A program made the translations under genes and the position numbers. Shown piece by piece: positions 43,294-52,364 of a stretch of 64,000 nt of DNA. The DNA comes from Oscillospiraceae bacterium (lineage in GTDB: Bacteria; Bacillota; Clostridia; Saccharofermentanales; Saccharofermentanaceae): contig CACZMA010000005.1 of the NCBI GenBank assembly GCA_902782125.1, forward strand, positions 1 through 64,000. The letters run 5' to 3'. Each line of letters starts with the position of its first letter. The stretch's first letter is position 1. The notes beneath the pieces are model-generated. The model did no database searches and had not been told where the DNA came from. It worked only from the letters and a program-made list of their open reading frames with translations.

Positions 43294-44973
43294 ATGAAGA
43301 TGACAGGAGCAGAGATCATTATCGAGACCTTGTTAGAGCAGGGTACGGATACTGTTTTCGGTTACCCCGGTGCGACCGTTATCGATATCTATGACAAGCT
43401 CGAGATGCACAAAGACCGGATCACACACATCCTTGCCGCACATGAGCAGGGAGCAACGCATGCTGCCGACGGATACGCAAGGGCAACGGGTAAGCCGGGC
43501 GTAGTCATCGCCACTTCCGGCCCCGGTGCGACAAACCTTGTAACGGGCTTGGCGACAGCTTTCCTCGATTCGGTTCCGATGGTAGCGATCACGGGTAACG
43601 TCGCGACCAACATGATCGGCCGTGATGCTTTTCAGGAGGTCGACACTACCGGTGTGACCATGCCTGTCACCAAGCATAATTTCTTCGTAAGAGACGTAGC
43701 AGACCTTGCAGGGACGATCCGCGAGGCCTTCAGGATCGCAGGCTCCGGAAGACCGGGACCTGTCCTCGTTGATATTCCGAACGATATCCAGAGTGATACA
43801 TGCAATTTCGAACCGGCACCCATAATGCCGCTGTCAAAGCCCGAGAAGGCATCGGACGAACTGGTGGCGCGCGCTGCCGAGATGATAGCAGACTGCAGAA
43901 GGCCGTATATATATTTCGGAGGCGGTGCGGTAAGGGCCGCTTGCGGAGAGGAGATCCTTGCCCTCGCAGATAAGATCGATGCTTATATCGGATGCTCCAT
44001 GATGGGTCTGTCCGAGATCCCGACGGACTGCCCCAGGTTCCTCGGCATGCAGGGTATGCACGGGCATTTCGCGTCGTCCGTGGCGCTCGCGAAAGCAGAC
44101 CTCATGATAGGCGTCGGCGTAAGGTTCTCCGACAGGGCCACGGGCAAGACTGACAGGTATGCGCTTAATTCCAAGAAGATCCAGCTCGACTGCGACTGCT
44201 CCGAGATAGGCAAGAACGTATCAGTAGACTTGGGCATCTGCTGCGATATCAAAGACTTTCTTATAAGGCTGACGGCGGCAGTTGAGAAGAAGGAACTCCC
44301 TGAATGGAAGGATAAGGTGGACTCGCTCAGGAAGCGTGAGATGCACGCATATGCGGAAGATGCATTCCTTCCCAGAGAAGCTATAGAAGCCGTTGGCGAG
44401 ATCGCATCTCCTGCCACACGCATCGTTACTGACGTAGGCCAGCACCAGATGTGGACAGCACAGTTCTATAAGTTCAGACAGAAGCATACCTGGGTAAGCT
44501 CAGGCGGTCTCGGCACGATGGGATTCGGTCTCGGCGCTGCGATAGGCGCGAGCCTTGCCACGGGCGAGAGGTCCGTCCTCATAACCGGCGACGGCAGCTT
44601 CGGAATGAACCTGAACGAACTCGCGACGGCAGTTACATACAATGTCCCCGTTACGATAGTTATCTTCAACAATAAGGTTCTCGGCATGGTAAGACAGTGG
44701 CAGACACTGTTCTACGACAAGCAGTATTCGAGCACGACCCTGACCCGTAAGACGGACTTCGTCAAGCTCGCGGAAGCCTTTGGAGCCAAGGGCTATTCTG
44801 CCGGTAACATAGATGAGTTCAAAGAAGTACTCGCAAAGGCTTATGCCGAAGCCGGTCCTGCGGTAATAGATCTTGCGATCGACCCGGATGCCATGGTACT
44901 CCCGATGCTCAGGCCCGGCGGATCATTCGAGAATCTCGTAACCTGGAAGGAGGCGGAAGAAGGAAATGACTAA
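43294..44973 (+). CDS. ilvB: Acetolactate synthase large subunit
   Basis: A 559-residue thiamine-diphosphate enzyme that condenses two pyruvates (valine/leucine path) or pyruvate with 2-oxobutyrate (isoleucine path). TVFGYPGATVIDIYDKL contains the N-terminal active region with the catalytic Glu in HEQGATHAADGYARATG. The ThDP/Mg motif is ITGDGSFGMNLNELATAV...NN. FAD-binding residues lie in the middle domain. AAAGGAG precedes the ATG by 11 bases. It is T-box controlled and overlaps ilvN by 8 bases. No other ilv/leu genes are nearby. Confidence 0.95.
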   Translation: MKMTGAEIIIETLLEQGTDTVFGYPGATVIDIYDKLEMHKDRITHILAAHEQGATHAADGYARATGKPGVVIATSGPGATNLVTGLATAFLDSVPMVAITGNVATNMIGRDAFQEVDTTGVTMPVTKHNFFVRDVADLAGTIREAFRIAGSGRPGPVLVDIPNDIQSDTCNFEPAPIMPLSKPEKASDELVARAAEMIADCRRPYIYFGGGAVRAACGEEILALADKIDAYIGCSMMGLSEIPTDCPRFLGMQGMHGHFASSVALAKADLMIGVGVRFSDRATGKTDRYALNSKKIQLDCDCSEIGKNVSVDLGICCDIKDFLIRLTAAVEKKELPEWKDKVDSLRKREMHAYAEDAFLPREAIEAVGEIASPATRIVTDVGQHQMWTAQFYKFRQKHTWVSSGGLGTMGFGLGAAIGASLATGERSVLITGDGSFGMNLNELATAVTYNVPVTIVIFNNKVLGMVRQWQTLFYDKQYSSTTLTRKTDFVKLAEAFGAKGYSAGNIDEFKEVLAKAYAEAGPAVIDLAIDPDAMVLPMLRPGGSFENLVTWKEAEEGND

Positions 44974-45478
44974 GGATAAGATAATCATCGCGATCTATGT
45001 CGACAACAAGTTCGGTGTTCTCTCCCGCGTCACCGCCATGTTCACCAGAAGAGGCTTCAACATCGATTCGCTCACGGTCGGAGAGACGGAATCTCCTGAA
45101 TACTCGCGTATCACGATAACCCTGTCCGCTGCCAAGACAGACAAGGACCAGGTGGTATCGCAGCTTCGTAAGCTCTATAACGTCAAGAAGGTAGTCGTCC
45201 TCTCGGGCGAAGACTGCATCAAGCGCGAACTCCTCCTCATCAAGGTAAAGAACTCGGAGGAGAACCGTCCCATAATATTGGAGACGGCAGGCATCTTCCG
45301 CGCGAAGATCATCGACCTGGGAGAGGAAGCGATCAGTATAGAAGTTACCGGCGATTCGCAGAAGATCGACGGCTTCATACAGAATGTCAGGGGCTACGGG
45401 ATCATCGAGATGTGCCGTACGGGCATCGTTGCCCTGGACAGGGGCAGCGTCAACATCTGGTCAAATCACGAAGACTGA
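44966..45478 (+). CDS. ilvN: Acetolactate synthase regulatory subunit
   Basis: A 170-residue small subunit that activates IlvB and confers valine feedback inhibition. The ACT domain (about 5-75) has VDNKFGVLSRVTAMFTRRGF and NIDSLTVGETESPEYSRITI. The second domain includes ETAGIFRAKIIDLGEEAISIEVTG. The length matches the IlvH/IlvN class. It ends directly against the stop of the convergent gene at 45479 with no intervening base. Confidence 0.95.
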   Translation: MTKDKIIIAIYVDNKFGVLSRVTAMFTRRGFNIDSLTVGETESPEYSRITITLSAAKTDKDQVVSQLRKLYNVKKVVVLSGEDCIKRELLLIKVKNSEENRPIILETAGIFRAKIIDLGEEAISIEVTGDSQKIDGFIQNVRGYGIIEMCRTGIVALDRGSVNIWSNHED

Positions 45479-47299
45479 TCAGGCTCTCTTAAGAGCTTCT
45501 ATCAGGCGGGCATTATCAGCTTCGTCTCTTACGGCGATGCGGATGTACTGTCTGCCGTTACCTGCCTTGGAAGACAGATCCTTGATCAGGATGTCTTCAT
45601 TGACAAGGATCTGCGCGCAGAGATCGAGGCTCGTTCTGCCGCCGGTCACCTCGCACATGATGAAGTTAGCCTGCGACGGGAACACTCTGAGATAAGGGAT
45701 GGACTTGAGGCCTTCTACGAGCTCTGCTCTTGCCTTGCCGTGCTTCTCGAGAGAAGAGATATAGTTCTTCTTGTACTTCTCGTATATCTGCATATAGAAC
45801 TCGCCGAACGAATTGATGTTCCAGATGGCGACTTCCTTCTTAAGAGCGCTTATGAGTTCCTTATTGCCTGAAGCCAATACTCCGAGCCTGAATCCGGGTA
45901 CGCCGAAGGACTTGGAGATGCTCTTTACGACTATCAGATTCTTATACTTATCGAGGATCTCGTCGTGAAGGAGTGTGATCTCATCTGCCGTGCCGAAGCC
46001 TACTGCAAAATCTCCGAAGCTCTCGTCCACAACGAAAGTGATGCCCCTGCCCTCGCACCAGTCAGCAATGCGCAGAAGATCCGATACGGGGATGTAGTTG
46101 CCGCTCGGATTGTCGGGGTTTACCAGGACCAGATTGTTGATATCCTTGTCCGCGAAGAACTCCATGAGCTCATCTGCGCCGTATCTGAACTCTTCGTCAG
46201 AAGGCGTGAAGGCAACGACATTGTCCTTTACCATTCTGTTCGGGTACTCATCAAAGGTAGGTCTGATGACTCCGGTCCTGCCTGTAAGATGGTCCTCTGC
46301 CAGGGACTTGATCAGCTCGGCAGCACCGTTGCCTACCAGGATGTTCTGCTGGCTTACGCCGAACACCTCGGATGCCAGGAGAGAATTGACCTCCATGCCG
46401 GAAGGGTACTGACGCATGAGAGTGCTGTAGTTGGACACCATCTCGTTCTCCATTCTCGCCGTGGGAAAGTAGGGGTTTACGAGATAGCAGTAATCGAGCA
46501 GCTTCGGGAAACGCCAGTGACCGCCGTAGCGCCTGGCGAGGAGTCTGTACTTCTCTACCGGATCTTCGGTAAAGATATAACTTGCTATGTCGAGGTCAAG
46601 TGCATCGTCGATCTCATACCAGCGCTCGCCCTCAAGCTTCATGACGCGTATCTCGGTATTCTCGAGCATGGCGATCAGCTTGATGACGGACTCATAGTAC
46701 TCGTTCTCGCCGACAGCCTGTTCATATGCCGTAAGGAAAGGCATATAGGTCTTGGAGGAGAATTCCTTCGAGAACTTGTAGATGTTGACTGTCTTGTAGT
46801 ACTTGTGTTTCTCGCTGAAATCCAGGTACTTGCCGGGGATGAAGTCCGATATCTTATCTTCCTTGTCTATCTTGAGGCACGTACCGCTCATCCAGCTCTC
46901 GAAATGCGCCACGGTAGCGAGCGTGGGCCTCGGGTCTGCCACGAGCCTGTCCACGACGCTCTTCTCAAAGATAAGGTCAGACTCGAACAGAAGCGTATCG
47001 TCTTCGGTCATCTTGTCCTTGGCAAGTGCCAGGGAGTAGATGTTATTGGTCTTGTCATAGATCGGGTTGTCGATGAATTCGACAGGTGTCTTGATGTTAA
47101 GTGATTCCACATAACTTCGAAGAGTGTCTCCCATATAGCCGGTGACTATGATTATCCTGCTGAGACCCTGTGCTTCCAGGATTTCCAGAGTCCTTGAGAT
47201 AAGGGTTCTGCCGTTTACTTCGACCATGCACTTGGTCTTGTCCTTTGTAAGGTGCTTTAAGCGCTTGCCCATTCCTGCCGCCAGGATGATTGCCTGCAT
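45479..47299 (-). CDS. Nucleotidyltransferase-aminotransferase fusion protein
   Basis: About 606 residues. The N-terminal half (1-235) is a LicC-like nucleotidyltransferase: AIILAAGMGKRLKHLTKDK, with a metal-binding Asp in LLFESDLIFEKS. The C-terminal half (about 245-606) is a fold-type I aminotransferase/decarboxylase like HisC or CobD: LVNPDNPSGNYIPV, FVVDESFGDFA and the PLP-lysine region VVKSISKSFGVPGFRLG. It could make an amino-alcohol phosphate or phosphonate and activate it as a CDP derivative for a polar cell-surface group. This architecture is known for phosphonate tailoring (PntC), but no phosphoenolpyruvate mutase or decarboxylase gene is in the window. The ATG at 47299 is preferred, with GGCGG upstream; an earlier Met is at 47317. 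Confidence 0.85.
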   Translation of the reverse strand: MQAIILAAGMGKRLKHLTKDKTKCMVEVNGRTLISRTLEILEAQGLSRIIIVTGYMGDTLRSYVESLNIKTPVEFIDNPIYDKTNNIYSLALAKDKMTEDDTLLFESDLIFEKSVVDRLVADPRPTLATVAHFESWMSGTCLKIDKEDKISDFIPGKYLDFSEKHKYYKTVNIYKFSKEFSSKTYMPFLTAYEQAVGENEYYESVIKLIAMLENTEIRVMKLEGERWYEIDDALDLDIASYIFTEDPVEKYRLLARRYGGHWRFPKLLDYCYLVNPYFPTARMENEMVSNYSTLMRQYPSGMEVNSLLASEVFGVSQQNILVGNGAAELIKSLAEDHLTGRTGVIRPTFDEYPNRMVKDNVVAFTPSDEEFRYGADELMEFFADKDINNLVLVNPDNPSGNYIPVSDLLRIADWCEGRGITFVVDESFGDFAVGFGTADEITLLHDEILDKYKNLIVVKSISKSFGVPGFRLGVLASGNKELISALKKEVAIWNINSFGEFYMQIYEKYKKNYISSLEKHGKARAELVEGLKSIPYLRVFPSQANFIMCEVTGGRTSLDLCAQILVNEDILIKDLSSKAGNGRQYIRIAVRDEADNARLIEALKRA

Positions 47300-47368
47300 A
47301 TGTGTACCGCCTGTCATGTAATAATATTATTATTATAAGCGCCAAATACTTATTTGGGAAATCTCTCA

Positions 47369-47377
47369 TGATATAAT
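47369..47377 (+). promoter_or_regulatory. Extended -10 promoter of the TIR gene
   Basis: TGaTATAAT, a perfect extended -10, lies 66 bases before the TIR start codon. No good -35 is seen at 17 bases. Confidence 0.5.
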
Positions 47378-47442
47378 CGAAGAATCTTAACAATAAGTAA
47401 GAAGGGATTACCGGGTCTGACACCCTGGGTTGGGAGAGATAA

Positions 47443-50400
47443 ATGATCGAGAAGTATAATGCGTTTATATCGTACAGGCATTCACTGGAAGATAATAAGA
47501 TCGCAAAGGAAGTGCAGACTCAGTTAGAGCATTTCCACATTCCTCATAAGATAAGGAAGCTGACAGGCAAGAAGCGTATCGAACGCATCTTCCGTGATAA
47601 GGAAGAGCTCCCTATCACGAGCGATCTCAACGAGGACATCGACTATGCCCTCGGACATTCGGATTATCTGATCGTCCTGTGCTCGACGCACACGAGCGAG
47701 TCGATCTGGGTCCAGAAGGAGATCGAGACTTTCCTTATCAACCATACCAAGAAGGAGATCCTTACAGTACTTGTCGATGGTGAGCCCGAAGACGTAATCC
47801 CCGAGATACTGACACACGATACAGTCACAAGGACGCTTAAGGACGGTTCGGAGATAACAAATGAGGAAGTAATAGAACCTCTCTCGTGTGATTACAGACT
47901 GCCTATCAAACAGGCACGTAAGGAAGAACTCCCGAGGATAGCGGCGACGATCATAGGGTGCTCTTACGACGAACTCATGAGACGCCGCAGACAGTACAAG
48001 ATCAGACGTGCGATTATTGCTACTTCGATCGTTGGAGCATTGGTCATTGCCATTATGGGATATCTGTTATGGAGTCTCGCGAAGATCAATGAGAACTACC
48101 ATAAGGCGCTTGTGGCTCAGTCACAGACGTTGGCCGTACAGTCTGAAAAGGCCCTTGATGAAGGCGATAAGGTCAAGGCGATCGAACTGGCACTTCAGGG
48201 TCTTCCTTCAGAAGATAATCCTGATATGCCGGTCACGGATGAAGCCTGGAAGGCATTATCGGAGTCACTCGGAACTTACATAGCGCCGGGTCTGAATTCT
48301 TGCGAACCGGACTGGAAATATGAGATGGAGTCCGTGATCGAAGAGTTCTATACAGACACTAACAATTCAATCATTGCAGCTGCAGATACAGCAAACAATA
48401 TCAGAGTGTGGGATGCGGAAACGCATGAGGTTCTTGCGGATATCTCGTATCTCGGTGAGCCGATCAAAGGATTCGGGTTTGCAGGAGAGGGCAGGCTTGT
48501 GGTCCTTACATCCAAGAGAATGGTCGGATTTGACACTTCAAATATGGAGGAAGCATGGAGCGTTGATGTCAATGCTGATTATGGCGGAATTGAGAACTGC
48601 ATATCTTCCGCTGTGGATTCGTATACCTTTGCGGCTAAGACTGATGAAGGCATCATTATTGCTGATTCAAACGATGGAACGATCATTAAGCAGATCACAA
48701 CGGACGATTTTGATGCGGAGGTGATCATTGAGGCAAAGATTTCTGCTGATGGCTCAATGGTTGCGCTTAAGTGTAATGCTGATTCTGATGATTATTACAT
48801 AGGATCATCCGTATATTTATATAATATAGATGCTGACTCATTCACAAAGATCCAGGACGAATTCCCCCTGATCCTGGCGAGCAGATTCAATAAGGACGGC
48901 GATTATGTTGTTCTCTCACTTGGTCAACAGGACAATTATTCTTCCATCTTGGGAGGAACACAGATAATGTACGAGAGCACGGCGTATTTCTCAAAATACG
49001 ATAAGGATACAGGAGAATTGCTCTGGACTAACGAGACGGATTATATGTCCTCTTCTATAAACTCGAGGGTCATAATGCTTAAATATAAAGAGAGCGACGG
49101 CTCGATGACGGATGTTCTTATAGCGCTTTACAGTGACCGCTGCACTATAGTAAATGATGTTACAGGAGAGAAGATCGCCGATATCGAACTTCCTGCTGAA
49201 TTTATCTCTTGTTTCTCTTCAGGCGAGAATACCCTGCTTCTGGTGCTTAAAAATGGTGTATATTTTACAGTGAAACTTGAAGAAGGCCACGATTCGTATG
49301 TAGCTTCGTCTTATTTTGCTGAAGATCTTAGCAGTGTCGACTTGATCAATGTCACGGAAGACGGTTTCGGCTTTGTGGCACTGCCCGAGAAGTCCAATTA
49401 TCTTGTTGAATATGGTTTCTATAATTATGATCAGACCTTTGTTGCGTTTGATTGGGCATCTGACGCATTATCTGAACTGGAATCATGTTTGGTAGGTGAT
49501 TACTTTATTGTCTATAATTCAGACGGCATTCTGACAGGAATCGATATCGAATCCGGCGATACTGAGTGGACTGCCGATTTTGAAACTGAATCGCCATACT
49601 ATGTTGACTTTATTGGAGCTTCTCAAGACGGTGAGACACTCTATCTGTTAGATGATACGAATACTTATGATGATACTGACAAGGGAGCAAAGCTCTATGC
49701 TGTTGATGCAGCAACAGGAGATATGGAACTCCTTGAGACTCTTAACGGCAGACATAATATTTTCTCATCAATAAACGGCAGATATATCAGTATGATCTCT
49801 TACGCGTATACCGAGGCGTCCTGCCTGTTCTTCTATGATACCGAGAAGGAAGATCTGACACTTTATCAGATAGATATTTCCGAGAACGAAATAACCGGGA
49901 GTGCGCATTCATATATATCACCTGACGGAAAGTATGTGATAGTCTGCTTTGAGGATCAGGTTGATTCCGGGTCATTTATATTAGATATCAAAGAAGATGA
50001 TTATGAGATCCTCGACAAAGATGTATACGGAACTTTGATTTACGCTTGGAATGAAGATTCTTCTCAATATGCGTGCGGAAAGGTCGGAATCATTGAAGTG
50101 TTTGATACTGACGGTGATGAGCTGTTGACGATCGATACAGAAGGAAGGAATCCCAGGGGCCTTATGTATTACGGAGATGATCTTATAGTCATCTATTCGA
50201 TTGGCACGCTGGTAAGATACGATTCCGAAGGTAATGTGATCAATGAAGAAGATCTTGATATCGGACCGTTGTCTGAAACTCACGATATTAAATTTGAAGT
50301 GGGTGATGAGGAATTGATAGTCACTGCAGATTATTATTCATGCATCTTCTCGCTTGACACATTCAAGAACAGGGGCATCGTATATCTTCTTGATGCCTAT

Positions 50401-50553
50401 GATCCTGTCAGAGATCTGTTTATCTGTCACGGCCGGGATCTTGATAATGATAGCGCTGCACTATACGGATACTTCGAGAATAAGGACATAAGCACCTTGA
50501 TAGAAGAAGGCAATGACTATATTAACAGCGCAGGAACAAATGAAGACGACTGA
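47443..50553 (+). CDS. Membrane TIR-domain protein with large extracellular beta-propeller
   Basis: A 1,036-residue protein. Residues 1-125 are a TIR domain: YNAFISYRHSLEDNKIAKEV, RIFRDKEEL, YLIVLCSTHTSES and SIWVQKEIETFL. Glu93 in WVQKEI occupies the position of the catalytic glutamate of NAD-cleaving TIR domains (compare SARM1 WVHKEI). One membrane helix spans about 188-211. Residues 215-275 hold a helical module (ALDEGDKVKAIELALQGL) seen in STAND/WD40 proteins. The rest (about 290-1030) is beta-propeller repeats with many Asp turns (WDAETHEVLADIS, YLYNIDADSF). TIR should be inside and the propeller outside. Gene body appears more AT-rich than its neighbours. GGGAGAG precedes the ATG. Confidence 0.85.
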   Translation: MIEKYNAFISYRHSLEDNKIAKEVQTQLEHFHIPHKIRKLTGKKRIERIFRDKEELPITSDLNEDIDYALGHSDYLIVLCSTHTSESIWVQKEIETFLINHTKKEILTVLVDGEPEDVIPEILTHDTVTRTLKDGSEITNEEVIEPLSCDYRLPIKQARKEELPRIAATIIGCSYDELMRRRRQYKIRRAIIATSIVGALVIAIMGYLLWSLAKINENYHKALVAQSQTLAVQSEKALDEGDKVKAIELALQGLPSEDNPDMPVTDEAWKALSESLGTYIAPGLNSCEPDWKYEMESVIEEFYTDTNNSIIAAADTANNIRVWDAETHEVLADISYLGEPIKGFGFAGEGRLVVLTSKRMVGFDTSNMEEAWSVDVNADYGGIENCISSAVDSYTFAAKTDEGIIIADSNDGTIIKQITTDDFDAEVIIEAKISADGSMVALKCNADSDDYYIGSSVYLYNIDADSFTKIQDEFPLILASRFNKDGDYVVLSLGQQDNYSSILGGTQIMYESTAYFSKYDKDTGELLWTNETDYMSSSINSRVIMLKYKESDGSMTDVLIALYSDRCTIVNDVTGEKIADIELPAEFISCFSSGENTLLLVLKNGVYFTVKLEEGHDSYVASSYFAEDLSSVDLINVTEDGFGFVALPEKSNYLVEYGFYNYDQTFVAFDWASDALSELESCLVGDYFIVYNSDGILTGIDIESGDTEWTADFETESPYYVDFIGASQDGETLYLLDDTNTYDDTDKGAKLYAVDAATGDMELLETLNGRHNIFSSINGRYISMISYAYTEASCLFFYDTEKEDLTLYQIDISENEITGSAHSYISPDGKYVIVCFEDQVDSGSFILDIKEDDYEILDKDVYGTLIYAWNEDSSQYACGKVGIIEVFDTDGDELLTIDTEGRNPRGLMYYGDDLIVIYSIGTLVRYDSEGNVINEEDLDIGPLSETHDIKFEVGDEELIVTADYYSCIFSLDTFKNRGIVYLLDAYDPVRDLFICHGRDLDNDSAALYGYFENKDISTLIEEGNDYINSAGTNEDD

Positions 50554-50568
50554 GGATAGATAAGAAAT

Positions 50569-51036
50569 ATGTCCGAGCTTCTCAAACAGATCAATTCGCT
50601 CGCCGTCTTCGGAGGCATAAGGCAGAGAGAGCCGCTTAACAGCCTGTGTGCTTTCCTCCGACTGTCTGATACGGTAGGTGCCGCCCAGACCGATGTGATA
50701 GAAGCATATTCGGAGTTCATAAGGACTCTGTATACCATGCGTTCTGATGCGGATTTCTCCGGAGCTCTCTGGGACAGTCTGGAAGAGACAGAGAATGTAT
50801 ATCTCGATCTTAAGAAGAACGGTGCCGAGAAGATCCCACAGCTCCTCGAACTGGCAGTCAGAAGGGAACTGGATCTGCTGACCCGGATAGGGAACACATC
50901 CTGCATAGACCTCGAGCCGATGCTCTATTACGACGGCTATGTCCCGCAGTTCAGATCTTCGGGCATCGATATGAAGGGCCGGTATATGAAGATGATAGAA
51001 GCCATAGCGGGCAGCAGAGAGGGTAATGACCAGTGA
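50569..51036 (+). CDS. Hypothetical protein, helical
   Basis: A 155-residue protein I do not recognise. It is almost entirely predicted alpha-helical (LLKQINSLAVFGG, NSLCAFLRLSDTVGAAQTDVIE, SGALWDSLEETENVYLDLKK) and has no signal peptide or membrane segment. The pattern vaguely recalls the helical N-terminal part of DUF815-type ATPases, but no ATPase domain follows; this resemblance is weak. It starts 16 bases after the TIR gene and its stop overlaps the GTG of the next gene (GTGA), so it may be co-expressed with both. Confidence 0.6.
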   Translation: MSELLKQINSLAVFGGIRQREPLNSLCAFLRLSDTVGAAQTDVIEAYSEFIRTLYTMRSDADFSGALWDSLEETENVYLDLKKNGAEKIPQLLELAVRRELDLLTRIGNTSCIDLEPMLYYDGYVPQFRSSGIDMKGRYMKMIEAIAGSREGNDQ

Positions 51037-52364
51037 AAGACAAGCACGATTACAAGCACTATACGGAAATGATCCTCATGATCTCGTTCATCGTGAAGAT
51101 GTTTTATGCGATCAAGAAGATATTCTGCGTTACTGATCATGACCTGCAGGTCTTTGAAGTTGATCCGTTTGTAATCGGACCGACCGGACATCTTGGTTAT
51201 ATCAACTACATCATAGAGCACCTGTCACTGCCTCCGGTCAATATGGATCCTTTTGATTACCCGCAACAGTTTTATCACCCGCCGGTATTCTATCTTTTCG
51301 GTGCGCTTGTCAAAGGTATTGCAGAGAAGTTGGGTGCGCCTGAGATCATCTGCTACGAGATAATCCAGCAGTTCAATATGGTTTTTGCATTCCTCTGTGT
51401 ATTTGTGATCTATAAGATACTGGTCGAGCTTAAGATCTCTGCGAAGATGACCATGTTCCTGACAACTCTTGCTGCGTTCAGTCCGGTATTCCTGACGCTC
51501 GGTATAGAAGTCAACAATGACTGCCTAATGGCGTTGTTCGGGCTTCTGGCCATCTACAGGGTAATAATCTGGTATAAGAAGAGAACAATGAAGAATATAC
51601 TCCTTACAGGTCTGTTCCTGGTCTTGAGCATGCTCTCGAAGACATCGGGTGTTCTGATCAGTCCTGCTCTTGGTGCAGTCTTCGCTTGTGCCTTCTTTGA
51701 AAAGAAGACTGATAATGCTGGGAGGAAGAAGCTCGCGGTGCAATACACAGCATTTCTTGCTGCATCTGTTCCGCTCGGTCTTTCGTGGGTTATCAGGAAC
51801 CTTGTCATGTACAAAGTCCCATTCAGCTATGTGCCTGCCCTCGCAGACGGCCAGCCGCAGTATACAGGAGATATACCGTATCTGGTCAGGCTCGGTCCTC
51901 CGTCTTTGAGACAGCTCACGCTCTGGTATCTTGATCTGTTCCATCCCGAAGATCAGCCTAGTATCTTAGGTCAGATAATCCAGTCGCAAACATTTGACGA
52001 GGGTCTCCTTCTTGATCCTGATCCCGTAACACCGCTTCTCCTCCTCTGGGGATATTGGCTCCTGTATCTGTTTGTATTGTATCTGTTTATCAGGTTCGTT
52101 ATCGATAGGAAGATAGCTCTGCATGTCAAGCTCCTGCTCAGTCTGGCTGCAGCTTTGCCTATCGCTTCGATATATGTCTTTGCGTATAAGTATCCCATGC
52201 TCTGTTCTGTCAGCGCCAGATATATCGCTGCTCCGCTGTTCATGCTGTTCATCGCGGCAGGTTATTTCGCAGATAAAACAGCGAAGAAGTGGCCGTCTGC
52301 CGTCTTCTCCGCTGCAATAGTCTTTGTTACTGCGTTCTCGGTGATCGATTACGTATTGTTCTGA
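51033..52364 (+). CDS. Polytopic glycosyltransferase-like membrane protein
   Basis: A 443-residue protein with about ten membrane helices. The arrangement resembles GT-C (family 39/DUF2142-like) glycosyltransferases, which use polyprenyl-phosphate sugars outside the membrane. A long first loop holds FEVDPFVIGPTGHLGYINYI and YPQQFYHPPVFYLFGALV, with acidic/His residues near the first helix as in that fold. SKTSGVLISPALGAVFA and SARYIAAPLFMLFIAAGYF are later helices. It begins at a GTG with GAGAGGG upstream, overlapping the previous stop. Its last 16 bases overlap the end of the convergent acyl-CoA synthetase gene. Confidence 0.68.
   Translation: MKDKHDYKHYTEMILMISFIVKMFYAIKKIFCVTDHDLQVFEVDPFVIGPTGHLGYINYIIEHLSLPPVNMDPFDYPQQFYHPPVFYLFGALVKGIAEKLGAPEIICYEIIQQFNMVFAFLCVFVIYKILVELKISAKMTMFLTTLAAFSPVFLTLGIEVNNDCLMALFGLLAIYRVIIWYKKRTMKNILLTGLFLVLSMLSKTSGVLISPALGAVFACAFFEKKTDNAGRKKLAVQYTAFLAASVPLGLSWVIRNLVMYKVPFSYVPALADGQPQYTGDIPYLVRLGPPSLRQLTLWYLDLFHPEDQPSILGQIIQSQTFDEGLLLDPDPVTPLLLLWGYWLLYLFVLYLFIRFVIDRKIALHVKLLLSLAAALPIASIYVFAYKYPMLCSVSARYIAAPLFMLFIAAGYFADKTAKKWPSAVFSAAIVFVTAFSVIDYVLF

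Noticed and set aside
45965..47104. A 379-codon plus-strand open frame inside the NTase-aminotransferase gene
   Set aside because: It is antisense to two well-conserved domains and has no recognisable motif or ribosome binding site.
45479..47299. Phosphonate biosynthesis cluster around the NTase-aminotransferase fusion
   Set aside because: Neither phosphoenolpyruvate mutase nor phosphonopyruvate decarboxylase is encoded in the window.
47443..52364. Thoeris or another named TIR anti-phage system
   Set aside because: No ThsA-like SIR2/SLOG effector, caspase-like or nuclease effector lies next to the TIR gene; only a helical protein and a glycosyltransferase-like gene follow.
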